This document shows positions 54,083-64,000 of a DNA stretch of 64,000 nt, piece by piece; positions within the stretch are counted from its first letter, which is position 1; each line of letters starts with the position of its first letter. The notes beneath the pieces were generated by a model. That model was given only the letters and a program-made list of their open reading frames with translations, was not told where the DNA came from and did not search any database. A program made the translations under genes and the position numbers. The stretch is taken from contig BSBK01006353.1 in NCBI GenBank assembly GCA_027943335.1, positions 178,713 to 242,712 of the forward strand, read 5' to 3'. The stretch is from Chamaecyparis obtusa. Lineage: Eukaryota; Streptophyta; Pinopsida; Cupressales; Cupressaceae.

Positions 54083-55545
54083 CATTGGAGCGTTTTAATT
54101 AGCCGATTTGAAAAGATCTTGTTGCAAGCTTTGAAGGTCCAAATCTCAGATTTGAGAACCAGCATGTTGTAGAAGCATCTTGGAGTAGATCTGACCTTAG
54201 CATTGCATTCAGGAGGTTGTTTCGGTTAAGATCGACTATAAACTTGCCCATATATGGTGAAAGTCCAAATTGAGGCAATTTTTTTATACAAATTAGACCG
54301 TATGACCTGATCTGCACCTCTACGGTATGATTTTGATTTTTTTTATTCTGCTATTTTTGAGAATTTTTTTTTGCAAAATATCTTTTTGGGCTTGGTACGT
54401 GCCCTAACATTTATTACATGCAACAAAGAATATTATCTATCTATTCTACCATCAGACCGCATCACGCATCGGTGCTAATGTCATCCTAACCGAGGTCAAC
54501 ATGCAGCTCGCGACTGGAGGTGAGCACAAGGACAAGATCAGCTTGGTTTGTTTGATTGATTACTGAGTGTTTTCATTTTAAACTCAACCTTCTTCTTCTG
54601 CTCCGCTCGACCACCACCTCCACCCAGCCTACCAAGCACCATGCACCGCCCACCTGCACCCAATAGGAAACCCATTAGTGCCCCCTTAGCTGTAGCCATG
54701 TGGTGCACAACAACCCACCATGCGGATGAATGGGACAGTGCCACGTGGCACCAATAGGGCCAACACCTTAGGAGTTGACAATGAATTAGATGAAGACATG
54801 TGGCCCTGTGCCACATCACATGCCCAATTACCCAAGTGACATCATCTGATCATGTCATCTTCTATAAAAATGATGTCATAATATGACACCGCCTCGTCAC
54901 CTGCATAGTTAGTGCTGTGTCAACCCAATGGTTAGATTTTTACTGATGTCATCAATACCATAGCCTAAATTTGACGGCCATCCAATAGTCAAAACATGCC
55001 AAATTGGGCATTCTGTGACGTTCATATGGTCATGAAATTTAACACAGTGATTTTATGACATCATTAGGGTTTGAATTTTCTTAGCCTTCACCATTGGTGT
55101 TTTTCATTTTGTAGTCTGACTTCAAAGGGTGATATCTTGCTCATTTTTGCTCCTTTTTTTGAGCAATTTTGTTTGAAATTGGGTAGAATTTATTGAAGAA
55201 TCTAGCAGTGGTATTATTTTTGCAATTCAATTTTCATATTTATCATAAATTTCAGATTTTTTTGACTTTTCCTGCTTGTTCCTGATTTCTACAACTTCCA
55301 GGGCTTCATTTGGGCACATACGGTAATATTTTGAGGTGAATTGTTTTTTGAAAGTACATGTTTTTTGGTCTACTTTCCAGATCTGCAATCAGTTTTTAGT
55401 GATTTGGGGTGGATATATCACTTTCAGAAATAGGTCATTTTGGGACTATATTTGCACTTGGTTAATCCTTGGATTTCAATTTTTTGATTTGCATTAGTCA
55501 TTTGAAGGAGTTATCAGTAGTTATCAGTCATTATTTGGTTGTATC
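54083..55545 (+). other. E6 leader
   Basis: Unusually long (about 1.46 kb) untranslated stretch with a C-rich block (54600-54670) and no coding frame I recognise. Confidence 0.55.
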
Positions 55546-56502
55546 ATGGATAATTCAAAGGTCAAAATCCTCACTCCATATAACTACCATGAATGAAAAG
55601 TATCTTTAAGTGATCATTTGTTGAGTATTGGATTACTTAGAATGACTCTTGGGCATGATCAATAACCTCAAGCAAGTGTTGTAGAAAGGCAAAAATGGTT
55701 TGATCAAAGGGATAAAACACTTTTCTCCCAAAGATCATCTATCTCTCATGATTTGCACTTTCATATTGCATCTTGCACACATCCTCATGATGCTTGGGTC
55801 ATATTAGAAGGACCCTTTGGTAAAATTGATAGAATGAGAAAATTCAGATTGGATAATGAGCTCATAGGTCTAAATCCTAGTGATTTTGACAATATTCAAG
55901 ACTTTTTCTCTAAGTTAAATTCTATTAGATTGGAGCTTTCTACATGTGGCATTGTTAAAGGGGATGAACAATTAATCTTTTCTATTCTTTCCAAGCTTGG
56001 TCATGATTATTCTATATTTGTTTCTACATTCTATGCTACTATGGATGCTCTTGGTACTGCATACAAATCACCTTCTCTTGATGAATTTGCAGCACAACTC
56101 ACCGGGGAACAAGCAAAGTTGGCACACATGGGTCAATTGAAGCCTTCCACACATCAAGCATTGATTGCAAGTGAGTTTACTTTAAAGGCTTCTAATGGAA
56201 AAGGAAAGAAACAACATAAGGATCCTAAGCCTCATGACAAAGGTAATGAATCTCCTTCACACAATACTATTGAATCCAAGTCCTCTTCAAGAGAGGAATC
56301 ATCTAGAAGAAAGAGAGATAAATGTGCATATTGTAAAAAGCTAGGACATGATGATCATAAGTGTTTTCAAAAGAAGATTGATGAGCTAACTCACATTATT
56401 CAGAAGCACAACCTTAAGTTGCCCTCATCAGTGTCTAATCCTTCTACACATTTGGTAGCTTCTACATCTCCATCATCATCCAAAGATAAAGGAAAAGGAT
56501 AA
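55546..56502 (+). pseudogene. E6 gag (Copia)
   Basis: ATG at 55546 opens MDNSKVKILTPYNYHE, then a TGA at 55594 stands where Copia Gag normally has Trp (Y-x-W-K). TAA at 55663 follows. From there the frame is open: FHIASCTHPHDAWVILEGPF, LNSIRLELSTCGIVKGDEQL, ILSKLGHDYSIFVSTFYATM, then a basic Ser-rich stretch and the zinc knuckle CAYCKKLGHDDHKC (C-x2-C-x4-H-x4-C, complete). The frame stops with TAA at 56500-56502 and carries on in phase into protease, so the last stop may be a mutation in a former gag-pol frame. Confidence 0.92.
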
Positions 56503-56990
56503 GCACTTTTGGCTTCCACGCATCCTGAGCAAGGTAAATGGCTTCTTGATTCAGGTGCATCACATCATATGGCATCTTCTATGGATATGTTTTCTTCTAT
56601 TGAGCCTTATAATTATCCTAATATTTTGATGGGTAACAACACATTCATGAGAGTTTGTGGGAAAGGTTCTATTCCTATGGGAGAGGGGACATTTAATGAT
56701 GTTATTTGTGTACCATCCTTGACCACTAATCTCCTTTCTATTTACCAAATTACACATGGGGTACAAGGTGAAATTGTTGAGTTCACTCCTGATTTTGTCT
56801 ACATTAGGGACATTGAGACTAGAGATGTCATAGCTATGTGAGTTGTTGATCATACATCACACTTGTATTCTTTTTCACATTTTGTTGATGATGATGATGA
56901 TATTCATGATGTACACATCCCTTTGCCAAGGGATAATTATCACTATTACATTTGACCTAGTTTTTCTACCAAAATTTTTGACCATGAAAT
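56503..56990 (+). pseudogene. E6 protease and start of GAG-pre-integrase
   Basis: KWLLDSGASHHMASSMDMFS carries the Copia protease signature D-S-G-A-S. VPSLTTNLLSIYQITHG is the typical C-terminal block. After a TGA near 56839 the same frame reads VVDHTSHLYSFSHFV and a run of five Asp from a GAT repeat, then loses similarity around 56950. Integrase and RT are not found beyond. Either the element is truncated here or its 3' part is too diverged to see. Confidence 0.88.
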
Positions 56991-57394
56991 AAAAAGGTTT
57001 TGGTTGGTCAGATTATAGAAGGAAAACTTTCATTTTTTTAATGCATGCCCGTGTTCGTCGAAAGTTCAACCAACATCATGTATGTCAACATTTCAATGAA
57101 CATGGGCATAAATTAAAAAAAAAGATTTCATTTCTCATTTCATTATTACCATGATGAATTTTTTCAAGGGATTGCAGCGCGTGAAACCTCATCAGCTAGG
57201 GTGGATTTGAAACTATGTATAGGGGTTGCAGTTTTTATCTGGACTCGGGCCTTTGATCTTTGAGCTTGGTTTTGGAAAATTGGCTTTTCCTCTCCTTATC
57301 AAATTGAAGCTCGTTGAGGTAGGGATTGTGTCTTTATCTCCTCTGCATTTTGATAGAATACTTGCATTTGATCACTTGATTGAATACCATTGTG
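56991..57394. other. Unassigned DNA right of E6
   Basis: No frame or repeat recognised. It contains an A-run near 57115. Confidence 0.4.
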
Positions 57395-57721
57395 TATTTT
57401 GAGGGCATATCTTACTATGATCATTACTCCATGCTTTTTTGTGTCCATGGCATTGAGTTTATTTCTTTGGATGATTTTATTATGGCATTTACATCTAGAT
57501 TTTTATTGTTTTATTATGAGCTAGGGCATCATGTTATGTTTATTTTCTATTACTACAATCCGTGAGCCTAATCTGCATCTTTGATTTTGTCACACTTGTG
57601 TTAGTGAACTAGGGCATCATTGGCAACACATTTCCTTCTCTGCTATACTAACTAGTGTCCACCATTGTTTTACATGGCATATGCCCTTGGCTCGTGCTCT
57701 TCATATTACCACTATTATTAC
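57395..57721. repeat. Direct repeat R1, copy A
   Basis: It matches 59431-59834 over its whole length but lacks about 80 bp after gaactagggcat, a deletion at a CAT microhomology. Non-coding. Confidence 0.85.
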
Positions 57722-58038
57722 ATCTTTCCATTTTTTTTTTTTTTAAAACCTCTACAGTGACGTTTGGATATGATTTCCTGTTCAAACCGAGTGAGCTACT
57801 AACGTCAAATGTGGATTGTCTCCCAAAAGAGTGAAATTAGATTTATCCAAATATTTTTCCACTTCATCTGCCCTTCCTTATCATATAAGTGCCCATTAAT
57901 ACATCACAGTCTGTGGTCAAGGAAACCTTAGTGAATTACATTGAATCATATATGAAACTAAACACTATCATTGACTCCTGTGGTCAAACACATTTCCAAT
58001 AGGCAAGAGATGATAGCTATAGAAATTAGGATGTATGA
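57722..58038. other. Unassigned DNA within the R1 interval
   Basis: It begins with a T-run of about 14 bases near 57731. Nothing else recognised. Confidence 0.4.
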
Positions 58039-58782
58039 ATGTTCTCCCTTGAATCAATCCATCTGATGGGGTATCGATGGATTGTCTGTTACCTTAGTTC
58101 CTTGTCAATGAAATGAAACCTCACTATAGAGTCATATACATAAGTTTGATGCATCTGATGCTGGTCATGGTTTGTATACAACAATGTATTTCTTTAGATT
58201 ATAATTCCAAACCCCCTTAAGTGACCCAAATAGTGCCAGTGTATCTATGATTGAAAGGTTCCTTGACAAGATGTGGTGGATAGTATTATTTGCCAAATAT
58301 TGATTCTTTCTTTTCTAATCTCTGATAGATGATTATGAATTCAAGTTTCCATGATATAGATCATCTCATATAGTGATTACTAAGCTCCTCTTGTCCAAAA
58401 TCACCATTGAATGTTCTCACTTGAATCAATCCATCTGATGGGGCATTGATGGATTGTATGTTACCTTAGTTCCCCATCAATGAAATGAAACCTCACTATA
58501 GAGTCATATACATAAGTTTGATACATCCAATGCTGGTCATGGTCTGTATACAAAAATGTATTTCTCCAGATGATAATGCCACACCCCTTTAAGCGACCCA
58601 AACAGTGTCACTATATCTACAATTGAAAAGTTCCTTGACAAGATGTGGCAGATAGTATTGTTTGCTGAGTATATATTCTTTCTTGTCTAATCTGGAATAG
58701 CTGAATATGAATTCAAGTTTCCATGATATAGATCATCTCATATGGTAGTTACTAAGCTCCTCCTATCCAAAATCACCATTGA
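58039..58782. repeat. 372-bp tandem duplication
   Basis: Two adjacent copies, 58039-58410 and 58411-58782, both start atgttctcYcttgaatcaat and end aaaatcaccattga. Substitutions are scattered, with no length change overall. No open frame is shared. Confidence 0.9.
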
Positions 58783-59430
58783 CTATTGTGGTGTCACTGC
58801 AGTTCTAGAGATATTAAATCAGCATCCTTAAGTTTATTTGTTGATTCTCCATATCAATTCTCATTCCCTTTATACCTTTACTTTCTAAAAGTTGTGCCTT
58901 TTGGAAGAGTCATGACTCAAACTCCACTAGAATATTAACTTTGGAATGGTTCTACTTTTTATCCAAGATTGTTTTCCTCAATTTTATCCTCCTTAGTGGC
59001 TCATGATGGTCTTGTTTTTCTTGTCTTTGACATGACCTCTTTACAATGCAATGCCATTGGAAATGAAGAATTTGTAATGGCACCATCTGCCCTTATTTTG
59101 CGCATTAAATAACTCAGCTAGCATATTTCTAGCATCACTACTACCAATCATTCTACATTTATGCTTTAGGCTCTACTACCTCTCAAATAGATGGAAAAGT
59201 TAGAAGTTGTGCCTCTTGGAATGTTCTAGTACTATTAGTAGTAGGACCATTGGTGGAATATTAGCAATTTCAAGTGTTTTTCCTTTATCGCAACCTCACA
59301 ATTTTATTTATTTCATCTGTTTGAGTGACAACTTGTCACATACCTTGCATCTTTGCCTCAGACATGAATGAGGTGTGCGTCAAATCTTGTAATGCTGCCT
59401 TGAAATTGAACCTATACTTCCATAGCCTAG
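58783..59430. other. Unassigned DNA within the R1 interval
   Basis: Non-coding; no element end found. Confidence 0.4.
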
Positions 59431-59834
59431 TATTTCAAGGGCACATCTTACTGTGATCATTACTCCATGCTTTGTTGTGTCCATGACATTGAGTTCATTT
59501 CTTTGGATGATTTGATTATGGTATTTACATCTAGATTCTCACTATTTTATTATGAGCTAGGGCATCATGTAATGTTTATTTTCTATTAGTATAGCCCATG
59601 AGCCTGATCTGCATCTTTGATTTTATCACACTTGCTGTGTTAGTGAACTAGGGCATTATGTTAATGTGTGTTCATTGGATTCTCTGGTTATATTGCTTAC
59701 TACTTTTAGAACCCATGGTCCTCATGGAATCATTGGCAACACATTTCTTTCTCTGCTATGCTAACTAGTGTCCACCATTGTTTTACATGGTATATGCCCT
59801 TGGCTCGTGCTCTTCATATTACCACTATTATTAC
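59431..59834. repeat. Direct repeat R1, copy B
   Basis: Longer copy (404 bp) of 57395-57721, about 2.04 kb downstream in the same orientation. It lacks TG...CA ends, so I do not call it an LTR. Confidence 0.85.
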
Positions 59835-61275
59835 TTTATTAGAGTATCATTGATTACCCATGAGCTAGGGCATCCATTTATACATTCCATTCATTTGGTT
59901 CTCTATTTTGATCATATGGTATGCTTTAATGATGACCCATGGGTTTTTCATTGAGGCCGCAAGCCATATGTTGGATTAGTGCATACTGTTATCATTTCCT
60001 TGGCTGTGATTGGTGCTACTCACCTTCATGGCATGATGATGCAACTCAGGTATTATTTCTTTGCAATGCTTTGGCTATGGCCTCTATCCATCACAATGAA
60101 GAGTGATGTTACAATTATTGGGCAAATAACTCATGAAGTAATCATTTCAAGTGGTGGCTTAATGAGTATAAGAAATGTGGCAATGATGACTAATCCTTGA
60201 CTATGCTGTCTGGCTTATAAGGATTGTCAATCCTATGAGATACCAATTATCATGCTTCTAGTGAAAGGTCTTTCCCAAATTGGTAGCAGAACTGAAGATC
60301 AACTTAAATCATGCACAAATAGGACTAGATCCAAGGAAGAGATACATAAAGGAACTATACATAATGCATTGGAATGTGAAAATTCAATGCGTTCTATTAG
60401 TTTTGATGGATCTTTTTGGGAAAGAAAGAGAACACCATGGTTTAGTAAAGATAACCATTGGTCAGTACGATTGGATATAATATTTGAATCACCATCACAC
60501 AATTGACTAAAAACTACTAATCTGGTAAGTACAATCTAAAAGAAATTAAATTGATCTTTGTTTTACTGGCCAAGTAAATAAATTTAAGTTCATATGCGAT
60601 AAGGATAAGGATTGTCAAATCAAAATAAAATAGAGATTTGTATTCCAAACTTCATTTTAGAAGTTGATGACAAGATAAAATATAGGCTTATCTTAAGACT
60701 CTGTTGCTAGAGATGAATAGTGTGGTAGATTTAATGTACAGATGTCTAGACTATCATGCTATGAGAATGACCTCTAATGTGACAGCTATGTAAGATATTG
60801 GGAGTAGCTTATTAGTGGTGATATCTTCAGCCTGATTGGATGTTGATGGTTTTTGTTTTTGAAGCTCATTGAATATGATTCTCTAAATATCAAGTGTTGT
60901 TGTTGAACACTAAACAAACAATTCCCTTCATTTGGCACCAATTCTTAGTTTATTAGTGCAAGAATATTTGTATGAAACCATTGACACACAAAATAAGTGT
61001 CGTGAATTAATAATATGAGAACCATTGATGATGTGAGAAGAGGAATGAACATTCCAAAATTAAATCGACAACACAATAATGAACAACTAGATGAAATCAT
61101 CGTCAACAACACAAGATATGCCAAGTGGGAGAGGTACAATGTGATATGCTACCAAAAAGATAGAACACGTGCCTTAAACATTAACATTCCTACATACAAT
61201 ACAAAGATTCTCAATACAATCCACAATATAACAACTAAAACAAGAGAAACTCCCTTATATGTTGTTATCTAACTC
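59835..61275. other. Unassigned DNA, possibly E11 interior on the right
   Basis: A plus-strand frame at 60252-60506 (84 codons, e.g. SISFDGSFWERKRTPWFSKD) has balanced composition but no recognised family. Another at 61015-61272 ends next to the E11 PBS. Neither can be called a gene on sequence alone. Confidence 0.35.
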
Positions 61276-61287
61276 GCTTTGATACCA
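61276..61287 (-). other. E11 primer binding site
   Basis: TGGTATCAAAGC on the minus strand, directly abutting the LTR at 61288. Confidence 0.85.
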
Positions 61288-61741
61288 TGTTAAATTTATG
61301 CCCAGAAAATAAAGATAAACAACAATAAATAGAAGTAGAACAAAATAGGTACAAAAGACAATGAATTTATCTTCGAAAAACCCTCCAACTAGAGGAGAAA
61401 ACCCAGGCACACTAGAAAAATATCTCTTTTATTAATGATAGAAGTTCAAGTGCAACATTTTTTCAACTTGATGCAATCACATATATGTATAGAATTGAGA
61501 GACTCTTCATATCACAATCGAAGGTCTTTTCAATTTCCAAAAACAAGTCTCTTCATATTTCCAAATGCATGACTCTTCACATGTCCCATGTCTCTTCATA
61601 TAATAAAATATCAAATATTAGACTGTGACACCTAGCACACATTGAATGCCACATTGTGCTCACTTAAAATGATTGAAATCTCATCATAAATATCTTCTCT
61701 AGCTGTTGATGCAATACAGAGGTATTGTCCCAATTTCAACA
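61288..61741 (-). repeat. E11: Copia-type 5' LTR (minus strand)
   Basis: 454 bp, minus strand from TGTTGAAATTGGGACAATAC to ATAAATTTAACA, with matching TGTT.../...AACA ends and an adjacent PBS. No partner LTR was found to the left within the window, and no pol motif adjoins it. It is a truncated or strongly decayed element. Confidence 0.85.
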
Positions 61742-63086
61742 TATAGCAAAATTAGAGATAAAGATCTTTATCACAGCTACAATCTTCAACATAAAGACCC
61801 TATTTTGTTGTTGTATTTGGTTTCTTGCTAGTCACATGATGTTGGATTTTGAATGATGTATTGAGATTTAGTGATGTTTCTATATCCTATGAGCACTAAG
61901 TATGAATATATTAGGTTGATTTGCAAACTTATTCTTATTTGTTGGACTATGCTTTTCTTTGTTTTGTATCCTTTGAAGAGACCTTAAGTTGGACACTTGT
62001 TCATTGGAAACCCTCTTTATGAAGGCCTTGAAGTTGACTAATTCTAGCTCAGGTATGGTTAAATTGTCCTTGCTGCCCTATAATGACATCTTTGTTCAAA
62101 CCATTGATAAAAAATATTTTTTAAGTACATGAATCTACAATAGAACAATAGTGGTGGATGTATGATTATTATAATCATATGATTATATGTTATAATATTT
62201 ATGTAATAAATGTAGTAACAATGGTGTGGTGCATTATTGATATAGGCTCGATGGCTCTTGTCAATGTGTCAAACTATCAATGTGGTGATGGGTAGTGTGT
62301 GTTGAAGACTTCACGAACATAGAGAAACCTTGGATGGCAATTTTGGTGGTGCCCAAATAGAAAAAAGGTTGCTAATGTGTATATATTTAATGTTTCTAAT
62401 GTAAATAATATTCATTATATTATAAGAACTAATGTAGATTGGGCATCATAGGGAAATAATGGCTGCAGATACTTTAGTTGGGTTGATGACACTTCATCTG
62501 CATCTATCCGCCCATCTCCACTTATCCGCGATGAAGGATTTGAGTGCAAAATGTGTCAGGATAGGGAAAATTCTGAAATTATATTTTTATGATGCCTTCT
62601 CTGTATTGTAATCACATATCTTTGTTGTGACCATATGCAGAAATGAACTCAGGAATTAGTTAGTTTAGTATTTTCATATTGTAACTAATATTTTAATATG
62701 GATATGACGTAACTTCTCCTTGCCTCAAGTGTGCATATATATGGTTTACATCTTTTTTTAGAATAATTCTTCATGTTTATGGCTTAGGTGAGCCCCAATA
62801 TGCTATCAATCACATGATTTAATGTATAGTGTTTTCTTGGTTATTCCATTTGTTCCTTGACCTTTGAAGGCCATTTGGTTTCAACTACACCTAAGGATCC
62901 ATCAATGACCCTGGTTCTCTTCATGACTCCTGCCTTTGACCTTGTACACCTACACCAACTACTAGCATGAAGGAAGATTTGACATAAAATATATGAAGGC
63001 TACTTAGTTTATCTTAGGGATAGAGATAATTTAATTTTAACTTTGGTTATGTTAAAGGAACTATGTTGACTTTATTTTGTAGTTGT
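61742..63086. other. AT-rich DNA, nothing assigned
   Basis: No gene, LTR or repeat recognised. Confidence 0.45.
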
Positions 63087-63547
63087 TTAACATGAGATTT
63101 TATAGATTAATAGGAGTTCACATTTTTATGGGAACGTATCATTCAATTAAGCATTAATGCCCATCTATATCTAGTGATATGAACATAACTCATGTACCTC
63201 ATGCTAGTGTGCTTGGATACCTTGTATACACTATTTTTCATTAGACTAGACATTATCCAAAATAGTGAGTAATTATATAAAGTGCTCGAAGATCAAAGGC
63301 CCAAGTCCAGAATGCCAAAATTATATAAAGTGCTCGAAGATCAAAGGCCCAAGTCCAGAATTGCCAAATTATCCAAAACTAGACATTATCCAAATAGTGA
63401 GTATTTATATAAATTGCTATAACACACAGGTGGTCCTCCTTTTACACTAATTAATAATAGTGACAACCCTCATAGGTGGTTGGATAATGTCTAGTCTAAT
63501 CCAAGCACACTAGTATGAGGTACATGAGCTATAAAATCTCATGTTAT
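63087..63547. repeat. Interrupted foldback element
   Basis: The right arm 63480-63547 is continuous. Its reverse complement appears on the left in three blocks: 63087-63105, 63189-63218 and 63241-63260, separated by extra segments of 83 and 22 bp. The arms therefore match over about 68 bp. The centre holds a tandem duplication. It looks like a MITE-type or foldback element whose left arm gained insertions. Confidence 0.8.
63271..63366. repeat. 48-bp tandem duplication
   Basis: Two nearly identical copies (63271-63318 and 63319-63366) start aattatataaagtgctcgaa. The preceding text actagacattatccaaa(a)tagtgag also recurs at 63378. Confidence 0.92.
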
Positions 63548-63738
63548 AACTCTCATGAGTTATAAACTGGCATGAGGTACTTAAGAATCTCTCAATACAA
63601 TACATATTCCCCCCATATCTTATTCAAATCTTATTTAATTCATTACTACATAAAGAAATAATATTTTTATATAAATATAGACTAATTAAATAATTGAGAG
63701 AGTTTGGATCAACATTTGATTATATAAGTCAGACCTAG

Positions 63739-63741
<3 letters not shown>

Positions 63742-63782
<41 letters not shown>
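63742..63782. repeat. (GA)n microsatellite
   Basis: About 20 GA units without interruption, directly left of the hairpin. Confidence 0.97.
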
Positions 63783-63784
<2 letters not shown>

Positions 63785-63785
<1 letters not shown>

Positions 63786-63847
63786 GATATTGATGCTCCA
63801 CTTAGCTCATTTTTCTAGGGTAACGACTAAGTGGAGCATCAATATCC
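63785..63847. repeat. Perfect 21-bp inverted repeat with 21-nt loop
   Basis: 63785-63805 (ggatattgatgctccactta g) is the exact reverse complement of 63827-63847; the spacer 63806-63826 is 21 nt. Flanking GA-rich (left) and CT-rich (right) tracts can extend the stem. Confidence 0.95.
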
Positions 63848-64000
63848 TTATCATTCTCCTCCTCTCTATCTCTCTTTGTCTATCTATCTCTGTCTCTCTA
63901 TCTCTTTGTCTCTGTATCTGTCTTTGTCTATCTTTCTGTCTCTATCTCTCTATCTCTGTCTCTCTGTCTCTCTATCTCTATCTCTCTTTGTCTCTCTCTA
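63848..64000. repeat. CT-rich tract (TCTCTG/TCTATC-type)
   Basis: Imperfect repeats of tctctatctctctttg and tctctgtctc run to the window end; the tract may continue beyond it. Confidence 0.93.

Larger units (their letters stand above)
39152..56960 (+). mobile_element. E6: Ty1/Copia element, plus strand, hosting E7 (3' end unresolved)
   Basis: The 5' LTR starts TGTTAGTGTAATTAAATATT at 39152. It is interrupted at 39206 by E7 and resumes at 53677, with gttaa on both sides. A PBS at 54071, a long leader, a Copia Gag (55546-56502) and a protease (56503-56990) follow. Integrase, RT and a 3' LTR were not found; recognisable sequence ends near 56960, so the stated right end is only the limit of what I can recognise. 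Disregarding the insertion, about 3.3 kb of the element remains. Confidence 0.8.

Noticed and set aside
57395..59834. Paired direct repeats as LTRs of a small element
   Set aside because: No TG...CA ends, no PBS after the first copy, no purine tract and no target duplication.
63271..63450. Plus-strand frame with a 16-residue repeat (YIKCSKIKGPSPE)
   Set aside because: The repeat is simply the 48-bp tandem duplication, whose length is a multiple of three.

Overview
The window looks like a plant nuclear genome made almost entirely of LTR retrotransposons, most likely a very large one such as a gymnosperm. This is inferred from deep nesting, long decayed elements and the absence of any recognisable host gene in 64 kb; no species can be named from sequence alone. 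Eleven elements, called E1 to E11 here, were delimited from terminal TG...CA signals, paired LTRs, primer binding sites (PBS), polypurine tracts and 5-bp target-site duplications (TSDs).

Layout. 1-838: unassigned. 839-11158: E1, a 10.3-kb non-autonomous element with 1.5-kb LTRs and a pyrimidine-rich interior that keeps a G-patch-like remnant but no RT or integrase. 11159-16308: AT-rich unassigned DNA with a foldback repeat and a lone Copia LTR (E10). 16314-38896: a four-level nest. E2 (Copia, minus strand, TSD taaag) is split in its protease by E3 (Ty3-type, gag and protease only, TSD taact). E3 is split in its gag by E4 (non-autonomous, 4.5-kb LTRs, TSD cacct/caccc). The right LTR of E4 is split by E5, a 1.68-kb solo LTR (TSD cttac). 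E2 also carries a tRNA-derived SINE in its RT/RNase H region.

39152-about 56960: a second nest. E6 (Copia, plus strand) is split in its 5' LTR by E7 (Copia, plus strand, TSD gttaa). E7 is split in its own 5' LTR by E8 (Ty3/Tat type with a second, archaeal-type RNase H upstream of RT, TSD gtatg) and in its gag by E9 (non-autonomous, TSD ggttg). About 56960-64000: repeated non-coding DNA, a Copia LTR with PBS (E11), a foldback element and, at the very end, a perfect 21-bp hairpin between GA- and CT-rich tracts.

No element looks able to transpose alone: each coding frame has stops, frameshifts or deletions. The most interesting material is the E4/E9 pair. They are similarly organised minus-strand elements with the same unusual PBS (TGGTGACTCT) and one long frame: a Gag-like N-terminus followed by hundreds of very acidic residues where protease, RT and integrase would normally lie. 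E1 and E8 share another PBS type, so an E8-like element may have mobilised E1. All statements rest on reading the sequence and family knowledge; no database search was run.
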